From Clostridia bacterium (GTDB taxonomy: Bacteria; Bacillota; Clostridia; Christensenellales; CAG-138): a DNA stretch of 32,276 bases. Shown here one piece after another: positions 15,872-23,785 of the stretch; the first letter of the stretch is position 1, and every line of letters starts with the position of its first letter. Location: positions 1 to 32,276 of the forward strand of contig JAFYHI010000060.1 in assembly GCA_017539215.1 (NCBI GenBank), given 5' to 3'. Below the pieces are notes generated by a model. That model saw only the letters and a program-made list of their open reading frames with translations, did not search any database and was not told the DNA's origin. The translations under genes were made by a program, and so were the position numbers.

Positions 15872-16661
15872 AGCCGTCCTCTGTTTCGTCGTCGTAGCTT
15901 AAATCGGTATCGTCCTCGATAAGGCTTGCCTCCGCTATCTCTATGTCGCCAAAGCCCGTTTCCTGCCTCAGGCGCACCTCTCCGCGGCGCATCATCTCAA
16001 GCAGCGACATGAACGTGACGATTATTTCAAGCTTGCCGCGCCCCTCGGTATAGTCCAAAAAGCTGATCCTTCCGCCCTTTTGACGCAGCGCCGCGCGTAT
16101 CGAGCCGGAGCAGGCGCGTATCGTGAACCTGTCGGCCTGCACGGCCCGGATTGGAGCGGCCTTCTCCTCCTCGGGCAGGCGGTCAAGCGCCGCAAGCAGC
16201 GCACGGTAAAGCCCGTCCACCGTCGTGTCCTTCAGTATTATCTCACGCGGGGGCAGGGGGTACTCCGTGGGCAGCCTGCCGTGCATCAGCGCCGCCTCGC
16301 CGTAAAGCTCCCGCAGGCCCTTCGAGGCCTCCTTGAACGCCTTGTATTCTCTGAGCTGACGTATCAGCGCCTCGCCGGGGTCCTCCTCTTCGTCCTCGGC
16401 CTCGACGCGGGGCTTGGGCATAAGCACGCGCGACTTCATGTAAACAAGCGTCGCCGCCACGGTTATGAAAGAGGAGGCCTGCTCCATATCAAGCTCGTCA
16501 AGGTCCGAAAGATAGCTTAAAAACTCGGACGTTATCTCCGAAACGTAGACCTCGCGTATGTCCACCTCCGCCTTTTCGATAAGGAACAGAAGCAGGTCGA
16601 GCGGGCCGTCGAACTGCTTTATGTGTACATGGTAGCCCGGGCTTTTTTCAAGCTCTTCCAT
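15858..16661 (-). CDS. scpA: Segregation and condensation protein ScpA
   Basis: Kleisin subunit that bridges the two SMC heads and binds ScpB. The protein begins with the canonical FDGPLDLLLFLIEKAEVDIREV block near residue 18, followed by YLSDLDELDMEQASSFITVA and AATLVYMKSRVLMPKP, an acidic middle, and a C-terminal winged helix (FMSLLEMMRRGEVRLRQ). Length 267 is normal. An acidic end EDDTDLSYDDETEDGY follows. It lies 3 bases after the M50 protease gene. Confidence 0.97.
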   Translation of the reverse strand: MEELEKSPGYHVHIKQFDGPLDLLLFLIEKAEVDIREVYVSEITSEFLSYLSDLDELDMEQASSFITVAATLVYMKSRVLMPKPRVEAEDEEEDPGEALIRQLREYKAFKEASKGLRELYGEAALMHGRLPTEYPLPPREIILKDTTVDGLYRALLAALDRLPEEEKAAPIRAVQADRFTIRACSGSIRAALRQKGGRISFLDYTEGRGKLEIIVTFMSLLEMMRRGEVRLRQETGFGDIEIAEASLIEDDTDLSYDDETEDGYGND

Positions 16662-16664
16662 GCG

Positions 16665-17357
16665 TTACCCCACGAAGGACGCAAACAGGTTCCAGAACAC
16701 GGAGTACAGCCAGCTTGCCGCCGTGCCGACAAGCGAAAAGCTGCTGACCCTTGAAAGCACCACCGAGAGTATCAGGAACCCGTAAAGCAGGAACCTGCCG
16801 TTGCGGTGCAGCCACATGACCGCCTGCGGCCCTATGAGCTTGCCCAGAATCAGGTCGAAAATATGCGAGCCGTCCAGCGGATAAAGCGGCAGCAGGTTGA
16901 ATATGGCGAGAGCGCAGTTCATAATGCCCATTATGTCAAGGAAGAGCTGCAGGTACTGGTTGGGAAGCTCCCCGCGGTTTATCGCAAGCACCGAAAACAG
17001 CACGGTGAGCCCCGCGCTGACAAACGCGAGCAGAAGGTTCATGAAAATGCCGGCAAGGCTTACGGTGGCTTCGCCCAGGCGGTAATTCCTGTAATTGCGC
17101 GAATTGACGGGCACGGGCTTTGCCCAGCCGAACCCCACGATAAGCAGCATCAGCAAACCGGCGGGATCTATGTGGGCAAGCGGATTCAGCGTCATGCGGC
17201 CCATGTTGCGGGCGGTGTTGTCGCCGTTCAGGTGCGCGACAAATGCGTGCGCCCATTCGTGCGCCGAAAGGGACAGCACTATTGCGATAAGGTACATCCC
17301 CGCATATATGAGTTTGGTGCGAAGATCGCCCTCGCCCAAGAGCGTTTGTATCAGCAT
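16665..17357 (-). CDS. M50B (site-2-type) membrane metalloprotease
   Basis: Membrane zinc protease of the M50 family, often found next to scpA in Firmicutes. The zinc site HEWAH (HExxH) lies in the first transmembrane region, NPLAHIDP follows, and LPLYPLDGSHI supplies the second DG motif; about six membrane segments are visible. Length 230 suits the short YwhC-like group. The start at 17355-17357 has AAGGAG 5 bases upstream; a longer in-frame start at 17393 would overlap the -10 side of the leader. The substrate is unknown. First gene of the scpAB operon. Confidence 0.9.
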   Translation of the reverse strand: MLIQTLLGEGDLRTKLIYAGMYLIAIVLSLSAHEWAHAFVAHLNGDNTARNMGRMTLNPLAHIDPAGLLMLLIVGFGWAKPVPVNSRNYRNYRLGEATVSLAGIFMNLLLAFVSAGLTVLFSVLAINRGELPNQYLQLFLDIMGIMNCALAIFNLLPLYPLDGSHIFDLILGKLIGPQAVMWLHRNGRFLLYGFLILSVVLSRVSSFSLVGTAASWLYSVFWNLFASFVG

Positions 17358-17370
17358 TTTTACTCCTTTT

Positions 17371-17384
17371 TGCGCCGAGGCGCA
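17371..17384 (-). promoter_or_regulatory. Leader hairpin next to the M50 ribosome site
   Basis: A 6-bp stem (TGCGCC/GGCGCA) with a 2-base loop ends three to four bases before the AAGGAG ribosome binding site. It is one of several such hairpins in this window. Function unknown. Confidence 0.45.
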
Positions 17385-17398
17385 CAGATTCAAACTTT

Positions 17399-17427
17399 AT
17401 TATACCCTCAAAACGGACCTGATGCAA
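17399..17427 (-). promoter_or_regulatory. Sigma-A-type promoter for the M50-scpA-scpB operon
   Basis: On the minus strand, TTGCAT (17422-17427) and perfect TATAAT (17399-17404) are 17 bases apart, about 40 bases upstream of the M50 start. The -35 is 4 bases beyond the U-tract of the previous operon's terminator. Confidence 0.85.
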
Positions 17428-17430
17428 TAT

Positions 17431-17454
17431 AAAAAACCGGGGGACAGCCCCCGG
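17431..17454 (-). terminator. Intrinsic terminator of the UPF0173 operon
   Basis: On the minus strand a perfect 7-bp CCGGGGG/CCCCCGG stem with a 4-base loop (17437-17454) is followed by six T. It is 15 bases past the UPF0173 stop. Confidence 0.9.
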
Positions 17455-17469
17455 CATAAAACAACCTGC

Positions 17470-18153
17470 TCAAATATCAAAGCTCACCTGCTCGGCGCCG
17501 TCCTTTTCGATGCAGGGGTCAAGCACCAGCACGCGGTCCTCGCCCAAGGTGTTGCGGTAGATGCTTGCCTCGCAGTCGTTGAGCTTGTGAATGCGGCAGT
17601 CCTGAACGGTGGAGACGAAATTCTGACAGTCGTCAAGCTCGCTCAGCGCACAGACGGGCGTCCTGAAATGCATGGGTATAACGACCGAGGGACGAAGCGA
17701 ATTCGCAAACTCGCGCGCCTCAAGGTAGTTGAGCGTATAGGTGCCGCCGATGGGCACCAGCAGCACGTCCACAACGCCAATCTCTGCAAGCTGCTCCTTT
17801 GAAAGCTGATGCCCTATATCGCCCGCGTGGAGGATGCGCATACCGTCCATCTCGTAAAGGAACATGGTGTTGGCGCCGCGCTTTGCGCCGCCCTCATTGT
17901 CGTGGAACGCGGCAAAGCCGGTGATCTTAACGCCGTTTACGCAGTAGCTGCCCGGCTCGGTCATGATGAGCGGGCTGCCGCAGGCGGCCTCGATGTAGTT
18001 ATGGTCGAAATGCCCGTGGCTTACCGTCAGGCCGTCGCATTCGATATTCTGTAAACTGTACCCCGTGCCGGGACCGCAGGGGTCGGTGAGTATCCTGACG
18101 CCGTTTTCGTCCGTCAGGAGAAAGCAGGATTGACCGTACCATTTTATATTCAT
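17470..18153 (-). CDS. UPF0173/UlaG-like metallo-beta-lactamase-fold hydrolase
   Basis: Cytoplasmic metal-dependent hydrolase. The start MNIKWYGQSCFLLTDENGVR, the metal motif SHGHFDHN (HxHxDH) near residue 46, HAGDIGHQL near 108 and VPIGGTYTL near 132 are those of the UPF0173 family. IPMHFRTP supplies the last metal-binding His. Length 227 is typical. Substrates of most members are unknown; UlaG itself opens a lactone. The start has GAGG upstream. Last gene of a three-gene operon, 4 bases after the unrecognised gene. Confidence 0.9.
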   Translation of the reverse strand: MNIKWYGQSCFLLTDENGVRILTDPCGPGTGYSLQNIECDGLTVSHGHFDHNYIEAACGSPLIMTEPGSYCVNGVKITGFAAFHDNEGGAKRGANTMFLYEMDGMRILHAGDIGHQLSKEQLAEIGVVDVLLVPIGGTYTLNYLEAREFANSLRPSVVIPMHFRTPVCALSELDDCQNFVSTVQDCRIHKLNDCEASIYRNTLGEDRVLVLDPCIEKDGAEQVSFDI

Positions 18154-18157
18154 ACTG

Positions 18158-18748
18158 TTACCTCGTTTCTGTATTCTCGTACGCCCACGCGTCTATCGCG
18201 CAGGCGCAGGCCAACGCGGCTCCGGCCCCCAGTATCGGGCGCCGCCGGTTGTTGTCAAGCGTTGTTTCGCACGCCTTTAAGGCTATGCTGCGTGAATGCT
18301 GAGTATCCGCAAAAAGCGTCAGCAAAAGCGCTCTTCGCGCGCCCTCGTCGCAGGGAACGTACCCGGCGTCCGGCGCAAGCCTTGCCGCGTGCAGCAGCCC
18401 CGCCTTTATGCAGTCGGCGTTTGCGCCAAGCTCAAACCGCTCCGGCATGCCTGCTCCGCGCCCCGCAGCGGACGCCGCAAGCAGCTCCACCGCGGCGGGA
18501 CTCAGCGTCATATTCAAAAAGCCGCCGCGTGATTCAAGCGATTCAAGCAGGGGCGACCCTCCAACGGACACCCCTGTCAGAATATTATATACCGTATCCG
18601 CCCCGATGTCAAGCCCGTATTTTGCGGGCAGGGGTGAGCATACGTCGTAAGCCCCGCCGAAGAACAGCAGATCGCAGGGCTGCGCCTCGGGAAATACGCG
18701 CCTAAAAACCGGCAGCAGCGCCGCCGTTATCAGCCGGCGGGCGTGCAT
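18158..18748 (-). CDS. Unrecognised 196-residue protein
   Basis: No family recognised with confidence. It is probably soluble and alpha-helical, with several Cys. The stretch SRGGFLNMTLSPAAVELL recalls the GFxNFxLS motif of the N-terminal additional domain of arginyl-tRNA synthetase. The C-terminal half (residues about 105-170) is helical as in DALR anticodon domains, but catalytic HIGH/KMSKS motifs are absent. This resemblance is weak. Its ATG overlaps the stop of the upstream membrane-protein gene (ATGA), so the two are translated together. Confidence 0.75.
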   Translation of the reverse strand: MHARRLITAALLPVFRRVFPEAQPCDLLFFGGAYDVCSPLPAKYGLDIGADTVYNILTGVSVGGSPLLESLESRGGFLNMTLSPAAVELLAASAAGRGAGMPERFELGANADCIKAGLLHAARLAPDAGYVPCDEGARRALLLTLFADTQHSRSIALKACETTLDNNRRRPILGAGAALACACAIDAWAYENTETR

Positions 18749-20037
18749 CAGGCCCCCTTCGCGGGCACGTTCGCCTCGGTCTCGCCCGTGCCTGCCGCGC
18801 GCGCCGCCCGTATTTTCTCATCGGAGGCTTTGGGGTCGTGCGCCTGCGTCTCCGGCGCGGCTCCCACGGCCTTGCCGGGCTTAGCCTCGGAAGCGGGCTT
18901 TGATTTTTCAGCCTTCTTACGCGCCTTTTCGTCAGATCTCTTTTCGGCGTTTTTTGCGGTTTTTTCGTGTTTCTCCGCGCTTTCGGCAGCTTCGGCCTTC
19001 GCCTCGCGTCCCGCGGCCGCCTCGGCCCTCGTCTTTATCTCAAGCCTGCCGCGCTCGGCGGGGGTCAGCGACGAGGCCTTGTACCCCGTTTTGACGCCGC
19101 GCCCGTAAAGCCAGTCGTGCATGCGGATGTGGTGCACGGTGAAGGGATAGTCCGTCGCAAGCACGCGGACCCTGCTCGAAAGCTTGGGCAGCAGCATGAA
19201 TACCGCGATAAGCACCGCAAGCACCGCCGCCAGCATCCAAAGGGGAGCGCTGCTCTCGGCGGCGATCACGCCCAGGCCCGGGCTGGCATAGGCCAAAAGC
19301 AGGTGCGACAGCACCGCGGGTATCCCGGAGCGCAGCCTCCAGGTGACGAGCCCTTCGATAAACCCTATGAAGCAGGCCGCGGCGGCCGCCGCAAACGGGG
19401 CGCTGTAAAACACGCCCAAAAGCTCGGCGGCGCGGCTTGCCGCAAGATAAACGCACAGCCCGCAGATAACGGGAGCAAGGACTATCGCGGCAATGGGATG
19501 CACCCTTTCAAGGAAGCTGAACACGATCCCGCGGAATATGACCGCCATCATGACGGCTGCGATGAGCATATAGGGGATATGGTTCCACTCGCCCTCGGCG
19601 CAGACCCTGAGCTGTTCGCAGAACGCGATAAAGTCGCCCCAGCGGTCGGGCATAAGCTCAGGCCCGAAGCCTATCACGACGAGCCCCGCAAGCAGTGTAA
19701 TGGGCGCAGTAAACAAAAGCGCAAGCGGGTTGAACCAGTTGAACCCGCCGCAGTCGTGGGGCGGACGCAGCCCCAGAAGGAAGGCGATAAGCGCAAGGCA
19801 GCAGGCGGTCAAAAAGGCGGTGCGCAGCACCTGCGGGGTGTTTTGGCGCATTGCTTCGCGCACGGACTGCTCAACGTACCCGGGCTCAACGTCGGCCCCG
19901 CTCTCTGCAATGCGGGCCTCGGTCATGGAACGGGCCTTCTGCTCGAACCTTTCGGGCACGGAGTAGAACGGGTAGACGAATGCAACGGTGACAAGCGCCG
20001 TCAAAAGCAGCAGCCAGATTACCCTTAAAACCTTCAT
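18748..20037 (-). CDS. CPBP-like membrane protein lacking the catalytic Glu pair, with a charged tail
   Basis: The 429-residue protein has about eight membrane segments in the first 310 residues. The stretch VIFRGIVFSFLERVHPIAA matches motif 1 of CPBP (ABI/Rce1-type) proteases (EExxFRG) but Ala-Val replaces the Glu pair. FIGFIEGLVTWRLRSGIPAV followed by LSHLLLAYA resembles the later FxxG and HxxxN motifs. It therefore looks like a non-catalytic CPBP relative. From about residue 335 the tail is almost entirely Lys, Glu, Ala and Arg, likely cytoplasmic and disordered. The start at 20035-20037 has AGAGGTG upstream. First gene of the operon. The family call is moderate. Confidence 0.75.
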   Translation of the reverse strand: MKVLRVIWLLLLTALVTVAFVYPFYSVPERFEQKARSMTEARIAESGADVEPGYVEQSVREAMRQNTPQVLRTAFLTACCLALIAFLLGLRPPHDCGGFNWFNPLALLFTAPITLLAGLVVIGFGPELMPDRWGDFIAFCEQLRVCAEGEWNHIPYMLIAAVMMAVIFRGIVFSFLERVHPIAAIVLAPVICGLCVYLAASRAAELLGVFYSAPFAAAAAACFIGFIEGLVTWRLRSGIPAVLSHLLLAYASPGLGVIAAESSAPLWMLAAVLAVLIAVFMLLPKLSSRVRVLATDYPFTVHHIRMHDWLYGRGVKTGYKASSLTPAERGRLEIKTRAEAAAGREAKAEAAESAEKHEKTAKNAEKRSDEKARKKAEKSKPASEAKPGKAVGAAPETQAHDPKASDEKIRAARAAGTGETEANVPAKGA

Positions 20038-20119
20038 ACGATCACACCTCTGACACCAAACCTGCAATAATTGCGCGGGCCTGCAAGGGCATACTCGCGC
20101 ATTCTTTCACTTACGACAT

Positions 20120-20148
20120 ATTATACCAAAACGGGCGCGGCATTTCAA
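20120..20148 (-). promoter_or_regulatory. Sigma-A-type promoter for the CPBP-like operon
   Basis: On the minus strand, TTGAAA (20143-20148) and perfect TATAAT (20120-20125) are 17 bases apart, about 80 bases before the start. It is back to back with the SpoIIQ-like gene's promoter. Confidence 0.85.
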
Positions 20149-20177
20149 GTATGGAAAGCGGCTTTCGGGCAAGAATA
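20149..20177 (+). promoter_or_regulatory. spoIIQ: Sigma-F-like promoter for the SpoIIQ-like gene
   Basis: GGCAAGAATA (20168-20177) fits the sigma-F -10 consensus GGNRANAHTR at every position. GTATG, 14 bases upstream (20149-20153), matches four of five bases of the -35 GYWTA. No sigma-A pair was seen for this gene. In Bacillus subtilis spoIIQ is a sigma-F gene, which is the reason to take the match seriously. Confidence 0.5.
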
Positions 20178-20218
20178 AAACATATATAAACCGACGGTGA
20201 AATGAAAGGAAAACGAAT

Positions 20219-20968
20219 ATGAAGAAATACCCGTTAAAAAAGAAACGCCGGGGCGTTTTCGCGGCGTTCGCAAAGCGAAACGGAGCATATGCGGCGGCCG
20301 CCGCCTGCCTTGCCGTGCTGGGTCTTGCGGCGGCAGGGCTTTGGGCCGGGCCCGACGACGGACAGCCCGCGCGCTCTTCCGGCGACGAGACCCTTGCGGA
20401 CGTGACGTCAAATGCAGCGCAGACGCCGCTTCCGACCGCCGCAGAGAGCACGCCTGCGTCCGTGCAGCCGGATAAAGGCGTGCGGACGCCCGTTCCCACG
20501 CTGGTGCCGGATATGACGAAGGCGCCGGAGCCCTCGCCCTCGCCCGAGGGCAGGAGCCTGGGCGCGTCGCCCGTGGACGGCACGCTCTTAAGGCCCTATT
20601 CCATGGATGCGCTCATCTGGTCGGTCACGCTGCGCCAATGGATGACGCATCCCGGCGCCGACATACGCGCGCCCAAGGGCACGCCCGTTTATGCCGCCGG
20701 CGCGGGTACCGTCGCGCGGGTGTACGCCGACGACCTTTTGGGCATGACGGTGGAGATAGACCACGGCGGCGGACTGTCAACGCTGTACTGCGGCCTTAAG
20801 CAGGAGGTCGGGGTAAAGGAGGGCGACCGCGTAGAGGCGCGTGCCGAGCTCGGCGAGGTGGGAGACACCGCCATAAGCGAGTGCGCCGAGGAGAGCCATC
20901 TGCATTTTGAGGTGCGCCTTGACGGGCGCCCCGTCGACCCCGAGGGGTTCGTGCTGATAAAGAAGTAA
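20219..20968 (+). CDS. spoIIQ: SpoIIQ-like M23 (LytM) metallopeptidase-domain protein
   Basis: In spore formers SpoIIQ in the forespore membrane binds SpoIIIAH across the intermembrane space. The 249-residue protein has a basic N-terminus, one membrane segment at about 24-43, a Thr/Pro/Ser linker (45-115), and a LytM domain at 120-245. The domain has YSMDALIWSVTLRQWMTHPG followed by AD, giving the HxxxD zinc motif, and HLHFEVR, giving HxH. The stretch before the first His resembles SpoIIQ more than cell-wall hydrolases. Zinc ligands are intact, as in clostridial SpoIIQ and unlike B. subtilis. AAAGGA lies 8 bases upstream of ATG. Alternatively it is another membrane-anchored M23 endopeptidase. 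Confidence 0.8.
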   Translation: MKKYPLKKKRRGVFAAFAKRNGAYAAAAACLAVLGLAAAGLWAGPDDGQPARSSGDETLADVTSNAAQTPLPTAAESTPASVQPDKGVRTPVPTLVPDMTKAPEPSPSPEGRSLGASPVDGTLLRPYSMDALIWSVTLRQWMTHPGADIRAPKGTPVYAAGAGTVARVYADDLLGMTVEIDHGGGLSTLYCGLKQEVGVKEGDRVEARAELGEVGDTAISECAEESHLHFEVRLDGRPVDPEGFVLIKK

Positions 20969-20974
20969 CGGAAC

Positions 20975-21004
20975 AAAAAAGGCTGAGGCGTTCCTGCCTC
21001 AGCC
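20975..21004 (-). terminator. Bidirectional-looking terminator between the SpoIIQ-like and NYN genes
   Basis: A perfect 9-bp stem GGCTGAGGC/GCCTCAGCC with a 6-base loop (20981-21004). On the minus strand it is followed by six T and ends the NYN gene, 14 bases past its stop. On the plus strand the following run is weaker (CGTTTATA), yet it sits 12 bases after the SpoIIQ-like stop and probably serves both. Confidence 0.9.
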
Positions 21005-21017
21005 CGTTTATACTGAT

Positions 21018-22676
21018 CTACCGCATCCTCAGGTCGATGCTCACGTCGCCGTTTTCGGCTATCGAAAGCGACATCTGCTTTATGTACTTGTCGTAGAACT
21101 GCTGTTTCTCGGCAGGGGCCATCTCGATGCGGGTGTTCATAAGCGCGGTGTTGAACATATCGTTCACGTTCAGATGCACGGCGCTTTCAATGTAACTGCG
21201 CATCTGCGTCAAAAGCGCGGTCAGCTTTATATCCTCGCTGGTGCCGGAATAAAAGTCGTCAAGATAACAGTAGAATATGCCCGCCTCGTCAAGCGCGGCC
21301 TTAATGTCGGGCCCGCACTTGGAGTGCTCCACCATTACAAGGAACTTGGCGTCCGGGAGCTGCTGGATAAGCCCCCAGTAATCCGAGTCGCTCGAGGCCA
21401 GCAGGAACGAATCCACCGAGTTCGCATAGAACTCGCGGCAGGTCCTTGCCGAAAGCGTTATGTCCACAAGGGACTTGTTCTGCTTTACGCGCTCTATCAT
21501 GTTGTGCTCAACGGGTATTCGGGTGTAGCTTTCGAGTATGCCCCAGGCCGTTGCGGTATGCACGTCGTCAAACAGGATTATTTTCGAGATCTTCTGCATC
21601 ACCTCGTAGTCAAGACCCTTCAGCGTGGCGCACAGGCTGTACGGGTCGGAGTTTTCGCAGTCCACCACTATGACCGTTTTCGTGCTTGAATTGATAAAGT
21701 CGTAAATGCTGTTTTTAACGTACGCTCCCGCGTCCTGCACTTTGCTGTGCTCGGTAAAGGTATCCTTATGCCATTTGTACAGCAGGAACGTGAATTTCTT
21801 GTCGCTGAACAGTATGTTGCCCTCGTCGCTGGGGCGCCAGTTCAGATACATCTGATAAGGATAGTACGCCTTGTTCTGATAGTAAACCTCCGCAGCGGCC
21901 TTTGTGCCCTCCTCGGTCAGACCCTTGGGCATTATGAATATTTCGCGCAAATAGCTCCAGTTTATCCATATGGGGAACAGGCTTTTGCAGTTGTTTATCC
22001 TGTCCGAGATAAGGCGGTTTATTTCAATAACGTGATGACAGAGTTTTGTGCTGGATTTTTTATAAAAGGTCACGCCGTCGTATGAAAGCTGCTGAATGCT
22101 GTCGCTCGGCACAAGCTCGGGCATCGACAGCACCGATCGGAACTCCGTCCGCATCAATTCGTTTATCCGTTTGAAATTCTTTTCTATCGCGGTCCTGATT
22201 ATGCACAGATGCCTGATTATCCTTGCGGTCTTGTCACGGTCCATCCGCTCGTAGATAACGAGCTTCGGCGGTTCGTGCTCGTTTTCGAATATGCGTTTCG
22301 GCACGCCCAAAAGGTAGGCCACCTTTGAAACTATTTCATAAGTACTGTCCATCCTCTGCGGCTGCTGACCGCGCTGCGCGTCGCCGCCCGCGGCCTCATC
22401 GGAGCCTTCGCCCTCCGCGGCCTCATCGGAGACTTCCGCGGCCTCATCGGAGACTTCCGCGGCCTCATCTGAGAGTTCCTCTTTTTCGTCTGGGTCCTGA
22501 GCGGCCTGCTCCGCGGGCGTGCCGCCCGGCGTCTCTTCGGACCCGGACAGGGCCTGCGTCCCAATGTCTGCAGGTCCGGCTTCCGCTGCGGCGCTTTGCA
22601 GATCGGCTTCCTCGGGTTCTTTTTCAAGCTCGGGCTTAATAAACGGCGTATATCCCATGAGCTCGTCGTAACTCAT
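21018..22676 (-). CDS. NYN/PIN-like nuclease-domain protein with repetitive acidic N-terminus
   Basis: The 552-residue protein has an acidic, probably disordered region at about 15-110 with SDEAAEV repeats, then a mixed helical region (115-330) and a NYN-type domain (about 330-480). The domain begins KTVIVVDCENSDPYSL (an early Asp-x-Glu-Asn acidic motif), continues with FLLASSDSDYWGLIQQLPDA (the SSDSDY acidic motif) and KCGPDIKAALDEAGI. NYN domains are usually metal-dependent RNases; the RNA target is unknown. The start at 22674-22676 has AAGGAGG upstream; an upstream in-frame ATG at 22715 would sit inside the promoter. Own promoter and terminator, so a single-gene unit. Confidence 0.8.
   Translation of the reverse strand: MSYDELMGYTPFIKPELEKEPEEADLQSAAAEAGPADIGTQALSGSEETPGGTPAEQAAQDPDEKEELSDEAAEVSDEAAEVSDEAAEGEGSDEAAGGDAQRGQQPQRMDSTYEIVSKVAYLLGVPKRIFENEHEPPKLVIYERMDRDKTARIIRHLCIIRTAIEKNFKRINELMRTEFRSVLSMPELVPSDSIQQLSYDGVTFYKKSSTKLCHHVIEINRLISDRINNCKSLFPIWINWSYLREIFIMPKGLTEEGTKAAAEVYYQNKAYYPYQMYLNWRPSDEGNILFSDKKFTFLLYKWHKDTFTEHSKVQDAGAYVKNSIYDFINSSTKTVIVVDCENSDPYSLCATLKGLDYEVMQKISKIILFDDVHTATAWGILESYTRIPVEHNMIERVKQNKSLVDITLSARTCREFYANSVDSFLLASSDSDYWGLIQQLPDAKFLVMVEHSKCGPDIKAALDEAGIFYCYLDDFYSGTSEDIKLTALLTQMRSYIESAVHLNVNDMFNTALMNTRIEMAPAEKQQFYDKYIKQMSLSIAENGDVSIDLRMR
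22390..22473 (-). repeat. 21-bp repeats encoding SDEAAEV units of the NYN protein
   Basis: GCGGCCTCATC recurs at 22390, 22417, 22438 and 22459 on the plus strand, giving spacings of 27, 21 and 21 bp. The in-frame units encode variants of SDEAAEV. Confidence 0.8.
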
Positions 22677-22706
22677 AATGTCTTCCTCCTTTCGGTTGAT
22701 GACAGC

Positions 22707-22735
22707 ATTATACAACCTCCGGCGGTAATATGCAA
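22707..22735 (-). promoter_or_regulatory. Sigma-A-type promoter for the NYN gene
   Basis: On the minus strand, TTGCAT (22730-22735) and perfect TATAAT (22707-22712) are 17 bases apart, about 30 bases before the start. The -35 lies 3 bases beyond the stop codon of the MreB-like gene. Confidence 0.85.
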
Positions 22736-22738
22736 GCC

Positions 22739-23692
22739 TTACAGCATAGCGGCTTTTGCAAGAGAGGGGGACGCCGCCAGCTTCATCAGTCCGAGAGCAG
22801 CCGCCTGACGTGCGCCGGGGCAGACGCGCACTGGCACGTTCAGGCGAAGCTCAAGCTCCTCGTCCAGCCCGTATAAAAGGCTCCCCCCGCCGATAAGCGT
22901 GATCCCGCCCGTCATAAGGTCGGCCGCCGCATCGGGGGGCAGGGCCGATATGGCCTCCGTCAGCTCCCGCACAATGACGTCAACGTGGGGGCGCAGCGCC
23001 TCGCGCAGCAGAGTCGGCTTTATCTCGCGGCAGCAGGTCGGCCCGCCCATCGCCTCGCGTCCGCTTGCGCGGATCACGGGCAGGTCAAGGTTTTTCTTTA
23101 TGGATTCGGCGGTTTTTGCGGTGGTGACAAAGCCGCCCTCGGCAAGACGGGCGCGTATCAGCCTGTCGAAATGCACGCTCCCCGCGCGTGAGAAGGTGCC
23201 GCGTATCACGCCGCCGTTTGCGAATACCGCCGTTTTAAGCGTTTCGCGGCCTATGTCCGCCACCATGAACGCGCGTTCCGAGTGCGGGTCGAGGCCCGCT
23301 CCCAGAGCCCCCGCCAAAGCGGAGTCCGCCAGCCCCACGGCACGAAAGCCCGCCTCCGCACATGCCTCGCGCAGGGCGGCGTTGGCGGCGGGCGTCCCCT
23401 CGCCGGGAGCTGCGGCAAGCACCTGCACCCCGTAAAGCGAGCGTCTTTTCAAAAACCTCAGCACCATGCGCCGCAGCATCAGCGCGGTCAGCTTAAGCTC
23501 CGCCACGCCCCCGCGCACGGGATAGACCTCCGCCGCGCCCAAAAGACGCGACGCGGGCTCGCCCACAGCAAGCACCCGCATGCGTTCCGCGGGATCCAGC
23601 GCCACCCGCGTGGGCTCCTCGGCAAAGCCCCTCCCCGACGCCAGCCGCGTCGTTTCCGAGCCTATATCGGCACAGACGATCGTTTCAAACAT
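22739..23692 (-). CDS. Divergent MreB-like actin homologue
   Basis: The 317-residue protein has an actin-fold layout. The phosphate-1 loop is ADIGSETTRLASG, VLAVGEPASRLLG and VRGGVAELKLTALMLRRMVL mirror the MreB block AVGxEAKxMLG...GVIADF, and GGITLIGGGSLLYGLDEEL matches the adenosine-binding TGGGALLxGLD. The phosphate-2 loop is VADIGRETLKTAV, where MreB has VDIGGGTTEVAV, and the EEPMAAAIGAG hinge reads ADSALAGALGAG. It is 20-30 residues shorter than MreB. ATP binding or polymerisation may therefore be altered. GGAGG lies upstream of ATG. No maf, mreC or mreD follows. No terminator is seen before the NYN promoter. Confidence 0.78.
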   Translation of the reverse strand: MFETIVCADIGSETTRLASGRGFAEEPTRVALDPAERMRVLAVGEPASRLLGAAEVYPVRGGVAELKLTALMLRRMVLRFLKRRSLYGVQVLAAAPGEGTPAANAALREACAEAGFRAVGLADSALAGALGAGLDPHSERAFMVADIGRETLKTAVFANGGVIRGTFSRAGSVHFDRLIRARLAEGGFVTTAKTAESIKKNLDLPVIRASGREAMGGPTCCREIKPTLLREALRPHVDVIVRELTEAISALPPDAAADLMTGGITLIGGGSLLYGLDEELELRLNVPVRVCPGARQAAALGLMKLAASPSLAKAAML

Positions 23693-23718
23693 ACGTCACC
23701 TCCTCAGTTCGTTCATTG

Positions 23719-23746
23719 ATAATTATTCCCCGGAGGCCGCCGTCAA
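23719..23746 (-). promoter_or_regulatory. Weak promoter candidate for the MreB-like gene
   Basis: On the minus strand, TTGACG (23741-23746), 16 bases, then AATTAT (23719-23724), which matches four of six -10 bases. It lies between the upstream operon's terminator and the start codon. Plausible by position, weak by sequence. Confidence 0.35.
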
Positions 23747-23785
23747 AACGCATCCGCGCCCGCTTTTTTCCGCGAAAAAAGATAT

